DNA from: Rhizomicrobium electricum
Lineage (GTDB): Bacteria > Pseudomonadota > Alphaproteobacteria > Micropepsales > Micropepsaceae
Assembly: GCF_011762045.1 (NCBI RefSeq)
Contig: NZ_JAASQS010000008.1
Span: forward strand, 1-64,000
Length of the DNA: 64,000 nt
Reading direction: 5' to 3'
The position numbers and the translations under genes are program-made. This document shows, in pieces, positions 48,215 to 56,984 of the stretch; position 1 is the first letter of the stretch; each line of letters opens with the position of its first letter. Under the pieces are notes generated by a model. That model saw nothing but the letters and a program-made list of their open reading frames with translations. It had not been told where the DNA came from and did no database searches.

Positions 48215-48529
48215 TCAGCCGCCGCCCAGCAAGGGCGCGAGCTTCATGGCCAAACCCATGTCGCCGGCCACCCTGAGCTTGCCCTGCATGAACGCCATGG
48301 TCGGATCGATCTGGCGGCTTGCCAGTTTTTCGAAGGTGGCGAGCGACAGCGTGATGGTGCAGTCGGCGGATTTGCCGGCGCCCGAGGTCACCGCGTTGGG
48401 CTCCGCGGTGCCGTCGACGAAAACGCTGCCGTCTTCGCCGAAGTCGAATTTGAGAGTACCGCCGAGACCCGATTTGGCGCCGATCCGCTTGCCGAGCTCT
48501 TCGATGATCTTGTCAATCTGCGCTTGCAT
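48215..48529 (-). CDS. SCP2 sterol-carrier-like protein
   Basis: A 104-residue soluble protein with a single SCP2 domain: 'GAKSGLGGTLKFDFGEDGSV', 'SADCTITLSLATFEKLASRQ', 'PTMAFMQGKLRVAGDMGLAM'. These proteins bind fatty acyl-CoA or other lipids in a hydrophobic tunnel. It is upstream of the lipase-like gene on the same strand with a 61-base gap, so the two may share a transcript and act on lipids together. Confidence 0.9.
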   Translation of the reverse strand: MQAQIDKIIEELGKRIGAKSGLGGTLKFDFGEDGSVFVDGTAEPNAVTSGAGKSADCTITLSLATFEKLASRQIDPTMAFMQGKLRVAGDMGLAMKLAPLLGGG

Positions 48530-48664
48530 GGGGAGGACCTTCCTCGTGCGTTTGGGTTTAGCGAATTACAGTAGTTAGAGCGTCTTATGGCAACAATTTA
48601 CATTTGTCATATTCTTCCCCTGCGGGCATGGTGAGCTTTCACCTCCGGCAGGGCGGCGCCGAAC

Positions 48665-49036
48665 ATGTCTGGCACTGGCAAACGCGACGCACTCGGCACG
48701 GCGTTTCTGGTTCTGCACGTCGTCATCCTGACCTACATCCTGACCGGCTGGGCGTTGCCCTTCGTCGGCCTCTATATCGTGTTCCTGCCGGTGATGGCGC
48801 TGCATTGGCCGCTAAACAGAGACACTTGCATTATCAATAACTTAGAGTCGCTGATCCGGACCGGACGCTGGCGCGACCCGAGAAATTGCGAGGAGGGCGC
48901 CTGGCTGCGGCTGTTGATCAAATCCGTGCTCGGCCTCGACCTCTCCCCCCGCCAGATCGACTACCTGAGTTACGGCCTGCTGGCGCTTCTGTGGGGGCTT
49001 GGAATTTGGCATTGGTTCGGCTGGCCGACCCCTTGA
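48665..49036 (+). CDS. Small membrane protein of unknown function
   Basis: A 123-residue protein with two N-terminal hydrophobic segments (about 11-30 and 32-48) and a third near the C-terminus (103-119). Between them is a polar loop, 'NRDTCIINNLESLIRTGRWR' and 'NCEEGAWLRLLIKSVLGLDL', with two Cys. I do not recognise the family. Its stop codon overlaps a candidate heat-shock promoter of the next gene. Confidence 0.65.
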   Translation: MSGTGKRDALGTAFLVLHVVILTYILTGWALPFVGLYIVFLPVMALHWPLNRDTCIINNLESLIRTGRWRDPRNCEEGAWLRLLIKSVLGLDLSPRQIDYLSYGLLALLWGLGIWHWFGWPTP

Positions 49037-49061
49037 AACGCCGCCAGGGGATACCCACCTA
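49032..49061 (+). promoter_or_regulatory. Candidate RpoH (sigma-32) promoter of hsp20
   Basis: CTTGAAA at 49032-49038, a 15-base spacer, and CCCACCTA at 49054-49061 resemble the heat-shock consensus (CTTGAAA, then CCCCATNT). The -35 overlaps the stop codon of the upstream gene. Transcription would start near 49068, giving a leader of about 90 bases. Confidence 0.6.
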
Positions 49062-49069
49062 AAAGACTG

Positions 49070-49160
49070 CCGGGAGGCCGGAAGGCTCCCGCGCAAGGAA
49101 TGTGATCCTGGCCCATGTGGGCAGGATCCGACACTCGAACGCTTCTAGGAGGTTTGAACC
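49070..49160 (+). ncRNA. Structured 5' leader of hsp20, possible ROSE-type RNA thermometer
   Basis: Three hairpins precede the start codon. The first spans 49071-49091 (CGGGAGGCC with GGCTCCCG). The second spans 49104-49128 (GATCCT-G-GCCC with GGGC-AGGATC). A weak third joins 49135-49140 (TCGAAC) to 49152-49157 (GTTTGA), enclosing the ribosome site AGGAGG at 49147-49152 opposite mismatched and wobble positions. A stable upstream fold followed by a weak hairpin over the Shine-Dalgarno is the layout of ROSE thermometers on alphaproteobacterial small heat-shock genes. The match to the ROSE consensus itself is not clean. Confidence 0.5.
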
Positions 49161-49610
49161 ATGCGTACGTTTGATTTTTCCCCGCTGTTCCGCTCCACCG
49201 TCGGCTTCGACCGTCTTTTCGATCTGATGGACAGCTACGCCGAGCAGTCGAACGGCTACCCCCCGTACAATATCGAGCGCTCTGACGACACCCATTACCG
49301 CATCACCCTGGCCGTCGCCGGCTTCGGTGAGAAGGACCTGAACATCGAGGTCAAGGAGGGCGTGTTGACCGTCACCGGCCAGAAAGAGCCGGTGGAAGGC
49401 GACAATCGCTCCTACCTCTACCAGGGCATCGCCGGACGCGCCTTCGAGCGCCGCTTCCAGCTTGCCGATCATGTCGAAGTGCGCGCCGCCAAGCTTGAGA
49501 ACGGCCTGTTGCACGTCGATCTGGAGCGCCTGATCCCCGAGGAGAAGAAACCGCGCCGGATCGCCATCAACGGCCCCGAGCTGAAGAGCATCGAAGGCAA
49601 GGCGGCCTGA
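49161..49610 (+). CDS. Small heat-shock protein (Hsp20/IbpA family)
   Basis: A 149-residue holdase chaperone starting MRTFDFSPLFRSTVGFDRLF, the usual class A alphaproteobacterial N-terminus. The alpha-crystallin domain runs about 35-130 ('YNIERSDDTHYRITLAVAGF', 'LNIEVKEGVLTVTGQKE', 'GIAGRAFERRFQLADHVEV', 'ENGLLHVDLER'). The I-x-I/V tail motif is 'RRIAI'. It prevents aggregation of unfolded proteins. Regulation by RpoH and a leader thermometer is suggested by the upstream sequence. A strong terminator follows. Confidence 0.94.
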   Translation: MRTFDFSPLFRSTVGFDRLFDLMDSYAEQSNGYPPYNIERSDDTHYRITLAVAGFGEKDLNIEVKEGVLTVTGQKEPVEGDNRSYLYQGIAGRAFERRFQLADHVEVRAAKLENGLLHVDLERLIPEEKKPRRIAINGPELKSIEGKAA

Positions 49611-49657
49611 TCCGCCTTTCCCGACGGTCCGGTTGAATAGGACGCCGCTGTATTAAC

Positions 49658-49693
49658 GAAGAGCCGGGGTTTTCCCCCGGCTCTTCTTTTTTT
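49658..49693 (+). terminator. Intrinsic terminator after hsp20
   Basis: GAAGAGCCGGGG and CCCCGGCTCTTC form a perfect 12-base stem with a 5-base loop, followed by a T run. It separates hsp20 from the esterase gene. Confidence 0.93.
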
Positions 49694-49718
49694 GCCTGGG
49701 CGGTTGAGGTAAACCTGA

Positions 49719-50675
49719 ATGCAGTTTTCCGGGTATTCGCGCATGCCTAGCTGGCAAAGCTCCTTCTTCGATCGGTATCTACGCATGGCCAAACCGCGGG
49801 CGGTTGAGGCCGAGACCGACATTGCCGAGCTGCGTCGCCAGTACGCGTATCTGTCGGAGCGGTTCGGTGCCGTTCCGCGCGATGGTGTGTTCGAGCCGGT
49901 CAGCCTTGGCCCGGTAAAAGGCGAGTGGGTCCGGACCAAAACTTCGTCGCCCTCGCGCCTGATCCTGTATTTTCACGGCGGCGGTTACATTTCCGGTTCG
50001 CCCGAAACCCATCGCGCCCTGATCGCCAAGCTGGCGCACGCCTCCGAAGCCACGGCGTTTTCGCTGCAATACCGGCTGGCACCCGAATTTGCTTTTCCGG
50101 CTGCGGTGCGCGACGGGCTCGACGCCTATCGCCAGTTGATCGCCCGCGGCATGCCCGCCAGTGCCATCGTGCTCGCCGGATCGGGCTCGGGCGGCGGGCT
50201 GGCGTTCTCGGTGATGCTGGCCATCCGCAACGCCAAACTGCCGATGCCGGCCGGGTGCCTCGCCATGTCGCCTTGGGCCGACCTGACGCTGTCCGGTTGG
50301 AGCGTGTTGCAGAACGCGTCCAAGGATACGGCGCTGTCGTGGGAACTGTTGTTCGTCAGCGCCCGCCATTACCTGAAAAAGGCACCGCCGGCCGATTCCT
50401 ATGCCTCGCCGGTGTTCGCCAACTTCAAGGATTTCCCGCCGATCATGGTCCATGCCGGCTCGCTCGAGATGCTGCGCGACGATGCCTCCCGGTTGGGTGA
50501 TCGTGCCGCGGAAGCAGGCGTGCCGGTCAGCGTCGAGATTTATGACGGCATGCAGCACTGCTTCCAGGCCCATTCCGCCGTGCCCGAGGCCAAGGTGTCG
50601 TTGCAGCGGCTCGGCCAGTTCGTGCGCCAGCGCACGGCCCCGCGCATCGAAACGGCTCCGGCGGCTGGGCGGTAG
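49719..50675 (+). CDS. HSL-type alpha/beta hydrolase with altered nucleophile elbow
   Basis: A 318-residue protein of the hormone-sensitive-lipase esterase family. The oxyanion motif 'ILYFHGGGYISGSPETHR' (HGGG 86-89) is intact, as are 'QYRLAPEFAFPAAVRDGLDAYR' and the late 'YDGMQHCF' histidine. The nucleophile elbow, normally GDSAGG, reads Gly154-Ser155-Gly156-Ser157-Gly158-Gly159, so the usual serine position is Gly and serines flank it. It may be an inactive or shifted-nucleophile variant. 'HAGSLEMLRDDA' likewise departs slightly from the usual HAGxxE(I/V)L. GAGGT precedes the start at a good distance. Confidence 0.82.
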   Translation: MQFSGYSRMPSWQSSFFDRYLRMAKPRAVEAETDIAELRRQYAYLSERFGAVPRDGVFEPVSLGPVKGEWVRTKTSSPSRLILYFHGGGYISGSPETHRALIAKLAHASEATAFSLQYRLAPEFAFPAAVRDGLDAYRQLIARGMPASAIVLAGSGSGGGLAFSVMLAIRNAKLPMPAGCLAMSPWADLTLSGWSVLQNASKDTALSWELLFVSARHYLKKAPPADSYASPVFANFKDFPPIMVHAGSLEMLRDDASRLGDRAAEAGVPVSVEIYDGMQHCFQAHSAVPEAKVSLQRLGQFVRQRTAPRIETAPAAGR

Positions 50676-50678
50676 ACC

Positions 50679-51956
50679 TCAGAGATTTTTGATCAGCGTT
50701 TCGACCAGCGCCTGGGGCAGCTTGGCGCCGGTAATGGTCACGCCTTCGAACGTGTTGTCGCGGAAATGGGCGTCGCGCAGATTGGCGTAGCTGAGATCGG
50801 CGCCGTTGAAGTTCACGGATCGCAGATCCGCACCGCGGAAATCGGCATAGCGGGCTTCGACCTTTTCGAGACGCGATGGCAGCAGCCGGTCGTCGGCGAT
50901 GACCAAGGGGCCCAGCCGCGCATCGCGCAGATCGGTGCGGGTCAACTGGGCGCCGGTGAGATTCACGCCGCGCAAATCCGCTCCGCACAGCCGCACGCAG
51001 CGCAAATCGGCGCCCGACAGATTCGAGCCCTGCAGCGAGGCGCCTTCGAGGTCGAGGCCGTAGAGCACCGCGCCCGGCGCGATCAGAGCCGTCAGCTGGC
51101 GGGTGTTGAGGCCGGGAATGCGCCGCAGGTCCATGCCGCTGAGAATGGCCGGCTCGCCTTCGCGACCGTTCGATTCGGCCCAGCGGGCGTGGGCGTCGAG
51201 CATCGCCTCGGGATTGACCGGCATCTTGCCGGGGTCCGGCCCCACCATTTTGGTGGTCAAGGTGTTGGACAGGTCGGCGCCGTCGAGCACGGCGAGATCG
51301 AGCTTGGTGCCGATCAGGACCGCCCCGGCAAGGTTGGCGCCGGCCAGATTGCAGCCCGACAGGTCGGCGTTTTCGAGATTGGCGCCGGCGAGCTTGGCCT
51401 GGCGCAGATTGGCGCGGATCAGCCGGCAGTTCTTCATCATGGCGTCGGTGAAGTCGGCCTGAACGGCGATGGTGCCGTTCATCTTGGCGCGCTCCAGATT
51501 GGCGGAGTGCAGAGTGGCACCCGGCAACTCGGTCGGCCCGACATCATGCTGCATCACGCGAAGGTTCCCGTAGCGGTCCTTCTGGGCGATGGTGCCCTCG
51601 CGCAAGTCGGCTTCGAACAGGTCGGCGCCGGTCAGGTTGGCCCCCTTCAGGGACACGCCGCGAAGGTCCGCTCGGCGAAGGCTCGCTTGCGTCAGATTCG
51701 CGCGCTTCAGGTCGGCGCCGAAGAAGCTGGCGGAGTCCAGACGGCACTTCGAGAGGTTGGTTTCTTCCAGGATGGCCCCGGTGAAATCCGCGTCGGCGAG
51801 GTTGTGTCCGGAGAGGTCCAGCCCGCTGAGGTCGGTGAAGGCAAATACCGCGCGAGCCCCGCCGATCCGGCCAGAATATAGGGTTTCATGGCGTGCCGCC
51901 GCTAAGGTGGCATCCTTCTGGCTCAGCTTGGCAAATGCTTTGCGGTTGCCGGTCAT
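50679..51956 (-). CDS. Pentapeptide-repeat protein
   Basis: A 425-residue protein made largely of A(D/N)Lxx pentapeptide repeats in two blocks (about 35-250 and 295-415), which fold as right-handed quadrilateral beta-helices. Between them is a non-repeat segment, 'NPEAMLDAHARWAESNGREG' then 'LSGMDLRRIPGLNTRQ'. No signal peptide is seen. Pentapeptide proteins can mimic DNA or act as scaffolds, but nothing here shows which. It is monocistronic and divergent from the autotransporter. Confidence 0.9.
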   Translation of the reverse strand: MTGNRKAFAKLSQKDATLAAARHETLYSGRIGGARAVFAFTDLSGLDLSGHNLADADFTGAILEETNLSKCRLDSASFFGADLKRANLTQASLRRADLRGVSLKGANLTGADLFEADLREGTIAQKDRYGNLRVMQHDVGPTELPGATLHSANLERAKMNGTIAVQADFTDAMMKNCRLIRANLRQAKLAGANLENADLSGCNLAGANLAGAVLIGTKLDLAVLDGADLSNTLTTKMVGPDPGKMPVNPEAMLDAHARWAESNGREGEPAILSGMDLRRIPGLNTRQLTALIAPGAVLYGLDLEGASLQGSNLSGADLRCVRLCGADLRGVNLTGAQLTRTDLRDARLGPLVIADDRLLPSRLEKVEARYADFRGADLRSVNFNGADLSYANLRDAHFRDNTFEGVTITGAKLPQALVETLIKNL

Positions 51957-52204
51957 GGTGATGCGCGGTGGCGGCCCTGTTAACCCTCTTAGGGGACATT
52001 TTTAGGCAAGGTCGCTAACGTCTGATTAAAAACGAGAAATTTGCGTTTGCCGGCGGGCAACGCTAGGTCAGACGTGCAAAACTATGTAAAGTTTCGCAAG
52101 GCCGGGGTAGGTCTGGGAAATCACGACGCTTTACGACGATTGATCGACACAACATCCGGGGTCGGTAAGCCGGTCCACGAGCCATATGGATGCGAGGTAA
52201 GCCC

Positions 52205-55200
52205 TTGAGCAAGCGCATTTTGATGCTGTCCACCGCCGCTGCGGCCCTGTTCACGAGTGCGGCGTTGGCCGACACCACGATCACCGACTCCAAGTCGGAT
52301 CCCTACACCACGGGGGCGTTTCTGGTCTCGGGCGACAAGGGCACCGAGAAAGCCGGCAACATCACCATCCAGAGCGGCGGATCGGTCAATGTCTCGGGGT
52401 TGACCCAGGGGGCGATCACCATCGACTCCAACAACTGGCTCCTGAACCAGGGCACCATCTCCGCCAAGGACAAGGACGCCGCCATCGCCATTCACGTCGG
52501 CATGGGCGCTAATCCCGACTTTACCGGCACGTCGATCACGCGCAGCGGCGGCACGTCGTCGGTCACCGGCATCTATCTCGATTCCAATTCGGTGACTTCC
52601 GCCTCGGGTTCGGGCAAGGGCAAGATCGGCCTCTATCTCGATACCAACACCACCTCTAACGCGTGCACGGCGATCTGTACCTTCACGGGCGCCATCACGC
52701 TCGCCAGCGGCTCGAGCTTGAGCGTCACCGGCGACAGTTCGGCGGCCATTCAGCTCGGCTCGTCCGGCGATACGACATTGAAGTACGGCAGGCTCCTGGG
52801 TGATCTCACCATCGGCGGCGCGGTCACGGCAACAGCCGAAACGACCAACAACAGCGTCAACACCGCCATGTATGGCCTTTTGTCGTACGGCAAGATCGAA
52901 GGCAACGTGATCATCCAGTCGACCGGCTCGATGGCGTCCTACGGTCATGGTGCCGTCGGCATGGCGATCGCGGGTCAGGGCATTACCGGTTCGCTGACCA
53001 TCGACGGCTCGCTGGTGACGTCGGTTCTCAACGAGAACAACAACTACAACTACTATTCCAAGGTCAACACGACGACCAATGCGGAAGCGGGACCTGCACT
53101 GGTCATCGCGGCCAGTATCGGCAAAGGCGTCTCGATCGGCAACGGCAGCACGTCGGCGTCGGTCTCGATGCAGGGGACCGGAGCGGCGATCGTGGTCGGA
53201 TCGTCAACCCAGTCCACAGCGGTTACGCTAAACACCTACACCGACAGCACCAATCCGGGGTTCAGCTTCTATAATCGCGGCACCATCGGCGCGCAGTACA
53301 CCAACTTCAACAAGCCGACCGAGGCCATTTATCTGGCCGGCGCCACCAGTTATCAGACGGTGCTGATCGGCGGCCTCTTCAACGCCGGATCGATTCAGGC
53401 GTCGGCCCAGACGTCCAACGATGCGACTTCCAGCACGAACACCTACGCTTTTGGCCTGGTGGTCGGCGATTACGTCAAGTTCGGCGTCAACGACACCGTG
53501 AAGAATGCGCCGGGCGCCGGCACCAACGATCCGGGCGACCGGGCGGCGTTGGTGGTGTCGGGCTCGAGCTCGGGCGGCGGCTCGATTTCCGCGCAGGTCT
53601 CCGGCACCAGGGGCGGTACGGCCCGCGCCATCTGGATTTCGGGCGCCAATTCCGAAATTCCCTCGCTGATCAATACCGGTACGATTTCCGCAATGGCGAC
53701 GACCACCAATGCGGCCTTGACCGGCAATCCCAAGGACTCGTCGGGAAATCCGTATTACAGCGGTACCGCGACCGATCCTCTGGCGGCGATCGCGATCGAG
53801 GATGATTCCGGAAAGCTCGTTTCGATCGTCAACTCCGGTACGATTACGGCCGCGGCCGGCTATGTCAGTTCGACCTCGTCGTCGACCCCGACGGCGCTCG
53901 ACAACAACAGCCAGATTGCCATCGCGATCCGCATCAATGGCAATCCCACCGGGACTACGATCAAGAACTACGCCACCGACACGCGCGCCGCAGTCATCAA
54001 GGGCGACATCGTCTTCGGTGGCGGCAGCAATCAGGTTTTGGATCTCGTCGGCACCAGCAACTACGGTTCGCAGGTCACCGGCAACGTGACCTACGGCTAC
54101 ACGATCGATGCCAACAGCGTCGACGAGCTGCACATCGGCGTGAATTCGGCACTCTACGGCAAGGTGGTCACCAACGCGCCAAACAGCGGCGTCAAGGTCG
54201 ACATTGATGCCAACGGCACGCTGACACTGCTCAACACCGATACGGCCCTGGCGGCGTCGACGGTGAACGTCCAGAAGAACGGCACGCTCAATCTCGGCGT
54301 CAATCGCCAGCTCACCGGCAAGGGCATGATCCAGGCCGATGCGATCAGCTTCGTCAACGGTGCCAATCTCGGCGTGACCTACGCGAGCTTCCTGCCGAAG
54401 CAAGCGCAGAACGGCGCCTATCAGTTCGTGTTGATGTCGGCGACCCAAGGCCAGATGTCGATCGGCCAGAGCATCATCGACAACTTCAACAACAAGACCG
54501 ATATCAGCGGCAACTCGACCCGCCCCTATCTGCTCAAGACGGCGACGATGTGCAGTACCGGCAATCCTGGCGGCTGCGCGAACTTCTCGAAGCCGGACAG
54601 CACCAAGGATTATCTGCTGATCAACGTGGTCGCGAAGAACACCACCGAACTCGGCCTCAATCCCGATTCCGTTGCCGCCGTCGCGCTGCCGAGCGACCAG
54701 GGTGCCACCACCCTGTTCCAGCAGGCCAATCTGGCGCTGGCGGTCGACGACGAACTCGGCGCGGCCTTCCTCAACGGCATTCACAACGCCAAAGAGGCGG
54801 CCAAGGCCTACAACGACTTGGCGCCCGGCGTGACCGGCGGTACCCGCGCCATCGCCATCTCGATCACCGACTCGGCGACCGGTCCGGTGGCGGCGCGCCA
54901 GCGCGCCCTTCGCATGTACGGCAAGACCAGCGGCGACTTCACCATCTGGGGCCAGGAATTCGTCCAGATGATCAAGGATCCGGGCACCGGCGCCACCGAC
55001 GTCAACACCGGCTTCAAGACCAATCCGGGCTTCAAGGACCACGGCTTCGGCCTGTCGCTCGGTATCGACGGCGGCAGCCCGAAATACGGCTGGTACGGCG
55101 GCGCGCTCACCTTCTATGCCGGCGACGTCAACGAGCTGTCGCGCAACGCCCATCAGAACCAGCAATGGTATCTCTTGAGCCTGTATTCGGCATGGCGTGG

Positions 55201-55849
55201 CAAGGGCCTGTTCCTCGACACCAAGCTCGATGCCGGCTACGGCCACATCGACGGCAAGCGCACCTTGGCGCTGATGCCGACGACCACCACCTATTACATC
55301 CGCCAGGCCGAGAATACCCACGCCGGTGCCTTGATCTCCGGCTCGATCGCGACGGGCGTGATGTTCTCCTACGGCGCGGCGACGTTCATGCCGCAGTTCA
55401 ACCTCGACGGCATGTATCTGCGCGAAGAAGGCTACACAGAGAAGAACCCCTCCACGACCACGGTCGGCGACGGCTTCGATCTCAAGGTCGGCCAATATTA
55501 CGCCAAGTCGCTGCGCGCCTTCCTCGGCTTCGATGCCCGCTACGATCTGAAGGTGTGGGATCTCTACCTGCAGCCGGAAGTGCGGGCCGGCTATCGCTAC
55601 GACTTTGTCAGCGATCCGGTGAAGCTGAAGGCGTCGTTCGCCTATTCGGATACGTCCGCGCCGATTCCGGCTCCGGGCGCCACCTTCGAGGTGACCGGTC
55701 CCGATCCGAGCCAGGGCAATTTCGTGCTCGGCAGCTCGATCTCCACCACCACCGACACCTGGACGCTGGGCCTCAGCTTCGATCTCGTGAAGGGTTCGGG
55801 CGGCGCCTTCCAGCAGGTCGGAACGCTGCACATCCTCGGTCGGATCTAG
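52205..55849 (+). CDS. Autotransporter (type Va) adhesin-like protein
   Basis: A protein of about 1214 residues from a TTG at 52205, which has GAGGT six bases upstream and starts the signal peptide (LSKRILMLSTAAAALFTSAALA); an ATG at 52190 would add five residues. The passenger (about 25-880) has repeated 'ITIQSGGSVNVSG', 'SGTITAAAG'-type and 'LINTGTIS' strands of a beta-helix and much Asn, Thr, Ser and Gly. The C-terminus (about 900-1214) is an autotransporter beta-barrel ('GDFTIWGQEFVQM', 'YGWYGGALTFYAG', 'YLQPEVRAGYRYD'), ending with an aromatic-poor strand '..LHILGRI'. It is exported across the outer membrane. Ligand and function are unknown. Confidence 0.85.
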   Translation: MSKRILMLSTAAAALFTSAALADTTITDSKSDPYTTGAFLVSGDKGTEKAGNITIQSGGSVNVSGLTQGAITIDSNNWLLNQGTISAKDKDAAIAIHVGMGANPDFTGTSITRSGGTSSVTGIYLDSNSVTSASGSGKGKIGLYLDTNTTSNACTAICTFTGAITLASGSSLSVTGDSSAAIQLGSSGDTTLKYGRLLGDLTIGGAVTATAETTNNSVNTAMYGLLSYGKIEGNVIIQSTGSMASYGHGAVGMAIAGQGITGSLTIDGSLVTSVLNENNNYNYYSKVNTTTNAEAGPALVIAASIGKGVSIGNGSTSASVSMQGTGAAIVVGSSTQSTAVTLNTYTDSTNPGFSFYNRGTIGAQYTNFNKPTEAIYLAGATSYQTVLIGGLFNAGSIQASAQTSNDATSSTNTYAFGLVVGDYVKFGVNDTVKNAPGAGTNDPGDRAALVVSGSSSGGGSISAQVSGTRGGTARAIWISGANSEIPSLINTGTISAMATTTNAALTGNPKDSSGNPYYSGTATDPLAAIAIEDDSGKLVSIVNSGTITAAAGYVSSTSSSTPTALDNNSQIAIAIRINGNPTGTTIKNYATDTRAAVIKGDIVFGGGSNQVLDLVGTSNYGSQVTGNVTYGYTIDANSVDELHIGVNSALYGKVVTNAPNSGVKVDIDANGTLTLLNTDTALAASTVNVQKNGTLNLGVNRQLTGKGMIQADAISFVNGANLGVTYASFLPKQAQNGAYQFVLMSATQGQMSIGQSIIDNFNNKTDISGNSTRPYLLKTATMCSTGNPGGCANFSKPDSTKDYLLINVVAKNTTELGLNPDSVAAVALPSDQGATTLFQQANLALAVDDELGAAFLNGIHNAKEAAKAYNDLAPGVTGGTRAIAISITDSATGPVAARQRALRMYGKTSGDFTIWGQEFVQMIKDPGTGATDVNTGFKTNPGFKDHGFGLSLGIDGGSPKYGWYGGALTFYAGDVNELSRNAHQNQQWYLLSLYSAWRGKGLFLDTKLDAGYGHIDGKRTLALMPTTTTYYIRQAENTHAGALISGSIATGVMFSYGAATFMPQFNLDGMYLREEGYTEKNPSTTTVGDGFDLKVGQYYAKSLRAFLGFDARYDLKVWDLYLQPEVRAGYRYDFVSDPVKLKASFAYSDTSAPIPAPGATFEVTGPDPSQGNFVLGSSISTTTDTWTLGLSFDLVKGSGGAFQQVGTLHILGRI

Positions 55850-55870
55850 CTGGCCGCGAAGACTGCAATC

Positions 55871-55908
55871 AGGGCCTGACGGCAGACCGCCGTCGGGCCC
55901 TTTTCTTT
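55871..55908. terminator. Intrinsic terminator after the autotransporter
   Basis: AGGGCCTGACGGC pairs with GCCGTCGGGCCCT (one wobble) around a 5-base loop, with a T-rich tail. It lies just past the autotransporter stop and against the convergent threonine aldolase gene. Confidence 0.88.
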
Positions 55909-55910
55909 TG

Positions 55911-56948
55911 CTAGGCGCGGCCGCCGGCGAGCGCCACGAACCGTTCCACGTCCGCTTCCGGCGTGGCGAAGCTCGTCACCAGGCGGATCAGGGTGCGTCC
56001 GCCGGCAGGCGGGCCCCAATCGTAGAATGCGCCGCCGCCGTTCCTGAGACGGGCTGCGAGCTCGTCCGGAAGCCACACGAAGACGGCATTGGCATCGACC
56101 GGGTGGGCGATCTCGACGCCTTCGACGGCCTTGAGACCGTCGGCAAGGCGTGTCGCCAGCCGGTTGGCGTGGGCGGCGCGTGCCAGCCAGCGGTCGTCCG
56201 TGAGATAGGCGTCGAGCTGGGCCGACACGAATCGCATCTTGGAGACCAAATGGCCGCTCTTCTTGCGCCGGTATTCGAAATCGCGGGCGTCGGCGGGATC
56301 GAAGAACACGACCGCCTCCGCCGCCATGGCGCCGTTCTTGGTGGCGCCGAAACTGAGGACGTCGACTCCGGCTTGCCACGTCGCCGCGGCGGGCGACACG
56401 CCGAGATGGGCAACGGCGTTGGCGAATCGTGCGCCGTCCATATGAACCTTCATGCCGTGTTCGTGGGCGAGACGGCTGAGCGCTGCGATCTCGTCGGGCG
56501 TGTAAACGGTGCCGAGTTCGGTCGATTGCGTCAGCGACAACACCGCCGGCTGGGCATGATGGACGAAGCCTTTGAGGTGATGCGACAGCGCTGTCGCAAG
56601 CCCAGCGGGTGTCAGTTTGCCGTGCTCGCCTTCGATGCCGATGAGTTTCGCGCCGTGGCTGAAGAACTCCGGCGCACCGCATTCGTCCACCGCAATGTGC
56701 GCTTCGGCGTGGCAAAAAACCGCCCCGTGTGGTGGGCTTAAGGTGGCCAGTGCCAACGCGTTTGCGGCGGTGCCGCTGATCACCGGGAACGCCATGATGC
56801 GCCGCGAAAAGATGCGCTCGAACTGGACCCCGATCTGGGCCGTCAAGGCATCGGCGCCATAGGATGGAGCCGGACCGTCGGCGGCGGCTGTCACCGCCGC
56901 GATGATTTCGGACCAGGCGCCATAGGCGTTGTCAGACAGGAAATTCAT
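55911..56948 (-). CDS. Low-specificity L-threonine aldolase
   Basis: A 345-residue PLP enzyme cleaving L-threonine/L-allo-threonine to glycine and acetaldehyde. Family features are 'MNFLSDNAYGAW', 'VISGTAANALALATL', 'HIAVDECGAPEFF', 'HMDGARFANAVAHLG' (Asp171) and the PLP lysine Lys204 in 'SFGATKNGAMAAEAVVF'. The start at 56948 has GGGGGAAG upstream. It follows the glyoxalase gene by 36 bases on the same strand, a probable two-gene operon. Confidence 0.93.
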   Translation of the reverse strand: MNFLSDNAYGAWSEIIAAVTAAADGPAPSYGADALTAQIGVQFERIFSRRIMAFPVISGTAANALALATLSPPHGAVFCHAEAHIAVDECGAPEFFSHGAKLIGIEGEHGKLTPAGLATALSHHLKGFVHHAQPAVLSLTQSTELGTVYTPDEIAALSRLAHEHGMKVHMDGARFANAVAHLGVSPAAATWQAGVDVLSFGATKNGAMAAEAVVFFDPADARDFEYRRKKSGHLVSKMRFVSAQLDAYLTDDRWLARAAHANRLATRLADGLKAVEGVEIAHPVDANAVFVWLPDELAARLRNGGGAFYDWGPPAGGRTLIRLVTSFATPEADVERFVALAGGRA

Positions 56949-56984
56949 GCTTCCCCCACGGCCGGATCGCAGGCCGGCCAATCT

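Noticed and set aside
53228..55831. An 867-residue minus-strand open frame across the autotransporter
   Set aside because: Antisense shadow in GC-rich DNA; the plus strand carries a complete signal peptide, passenger and barrel.
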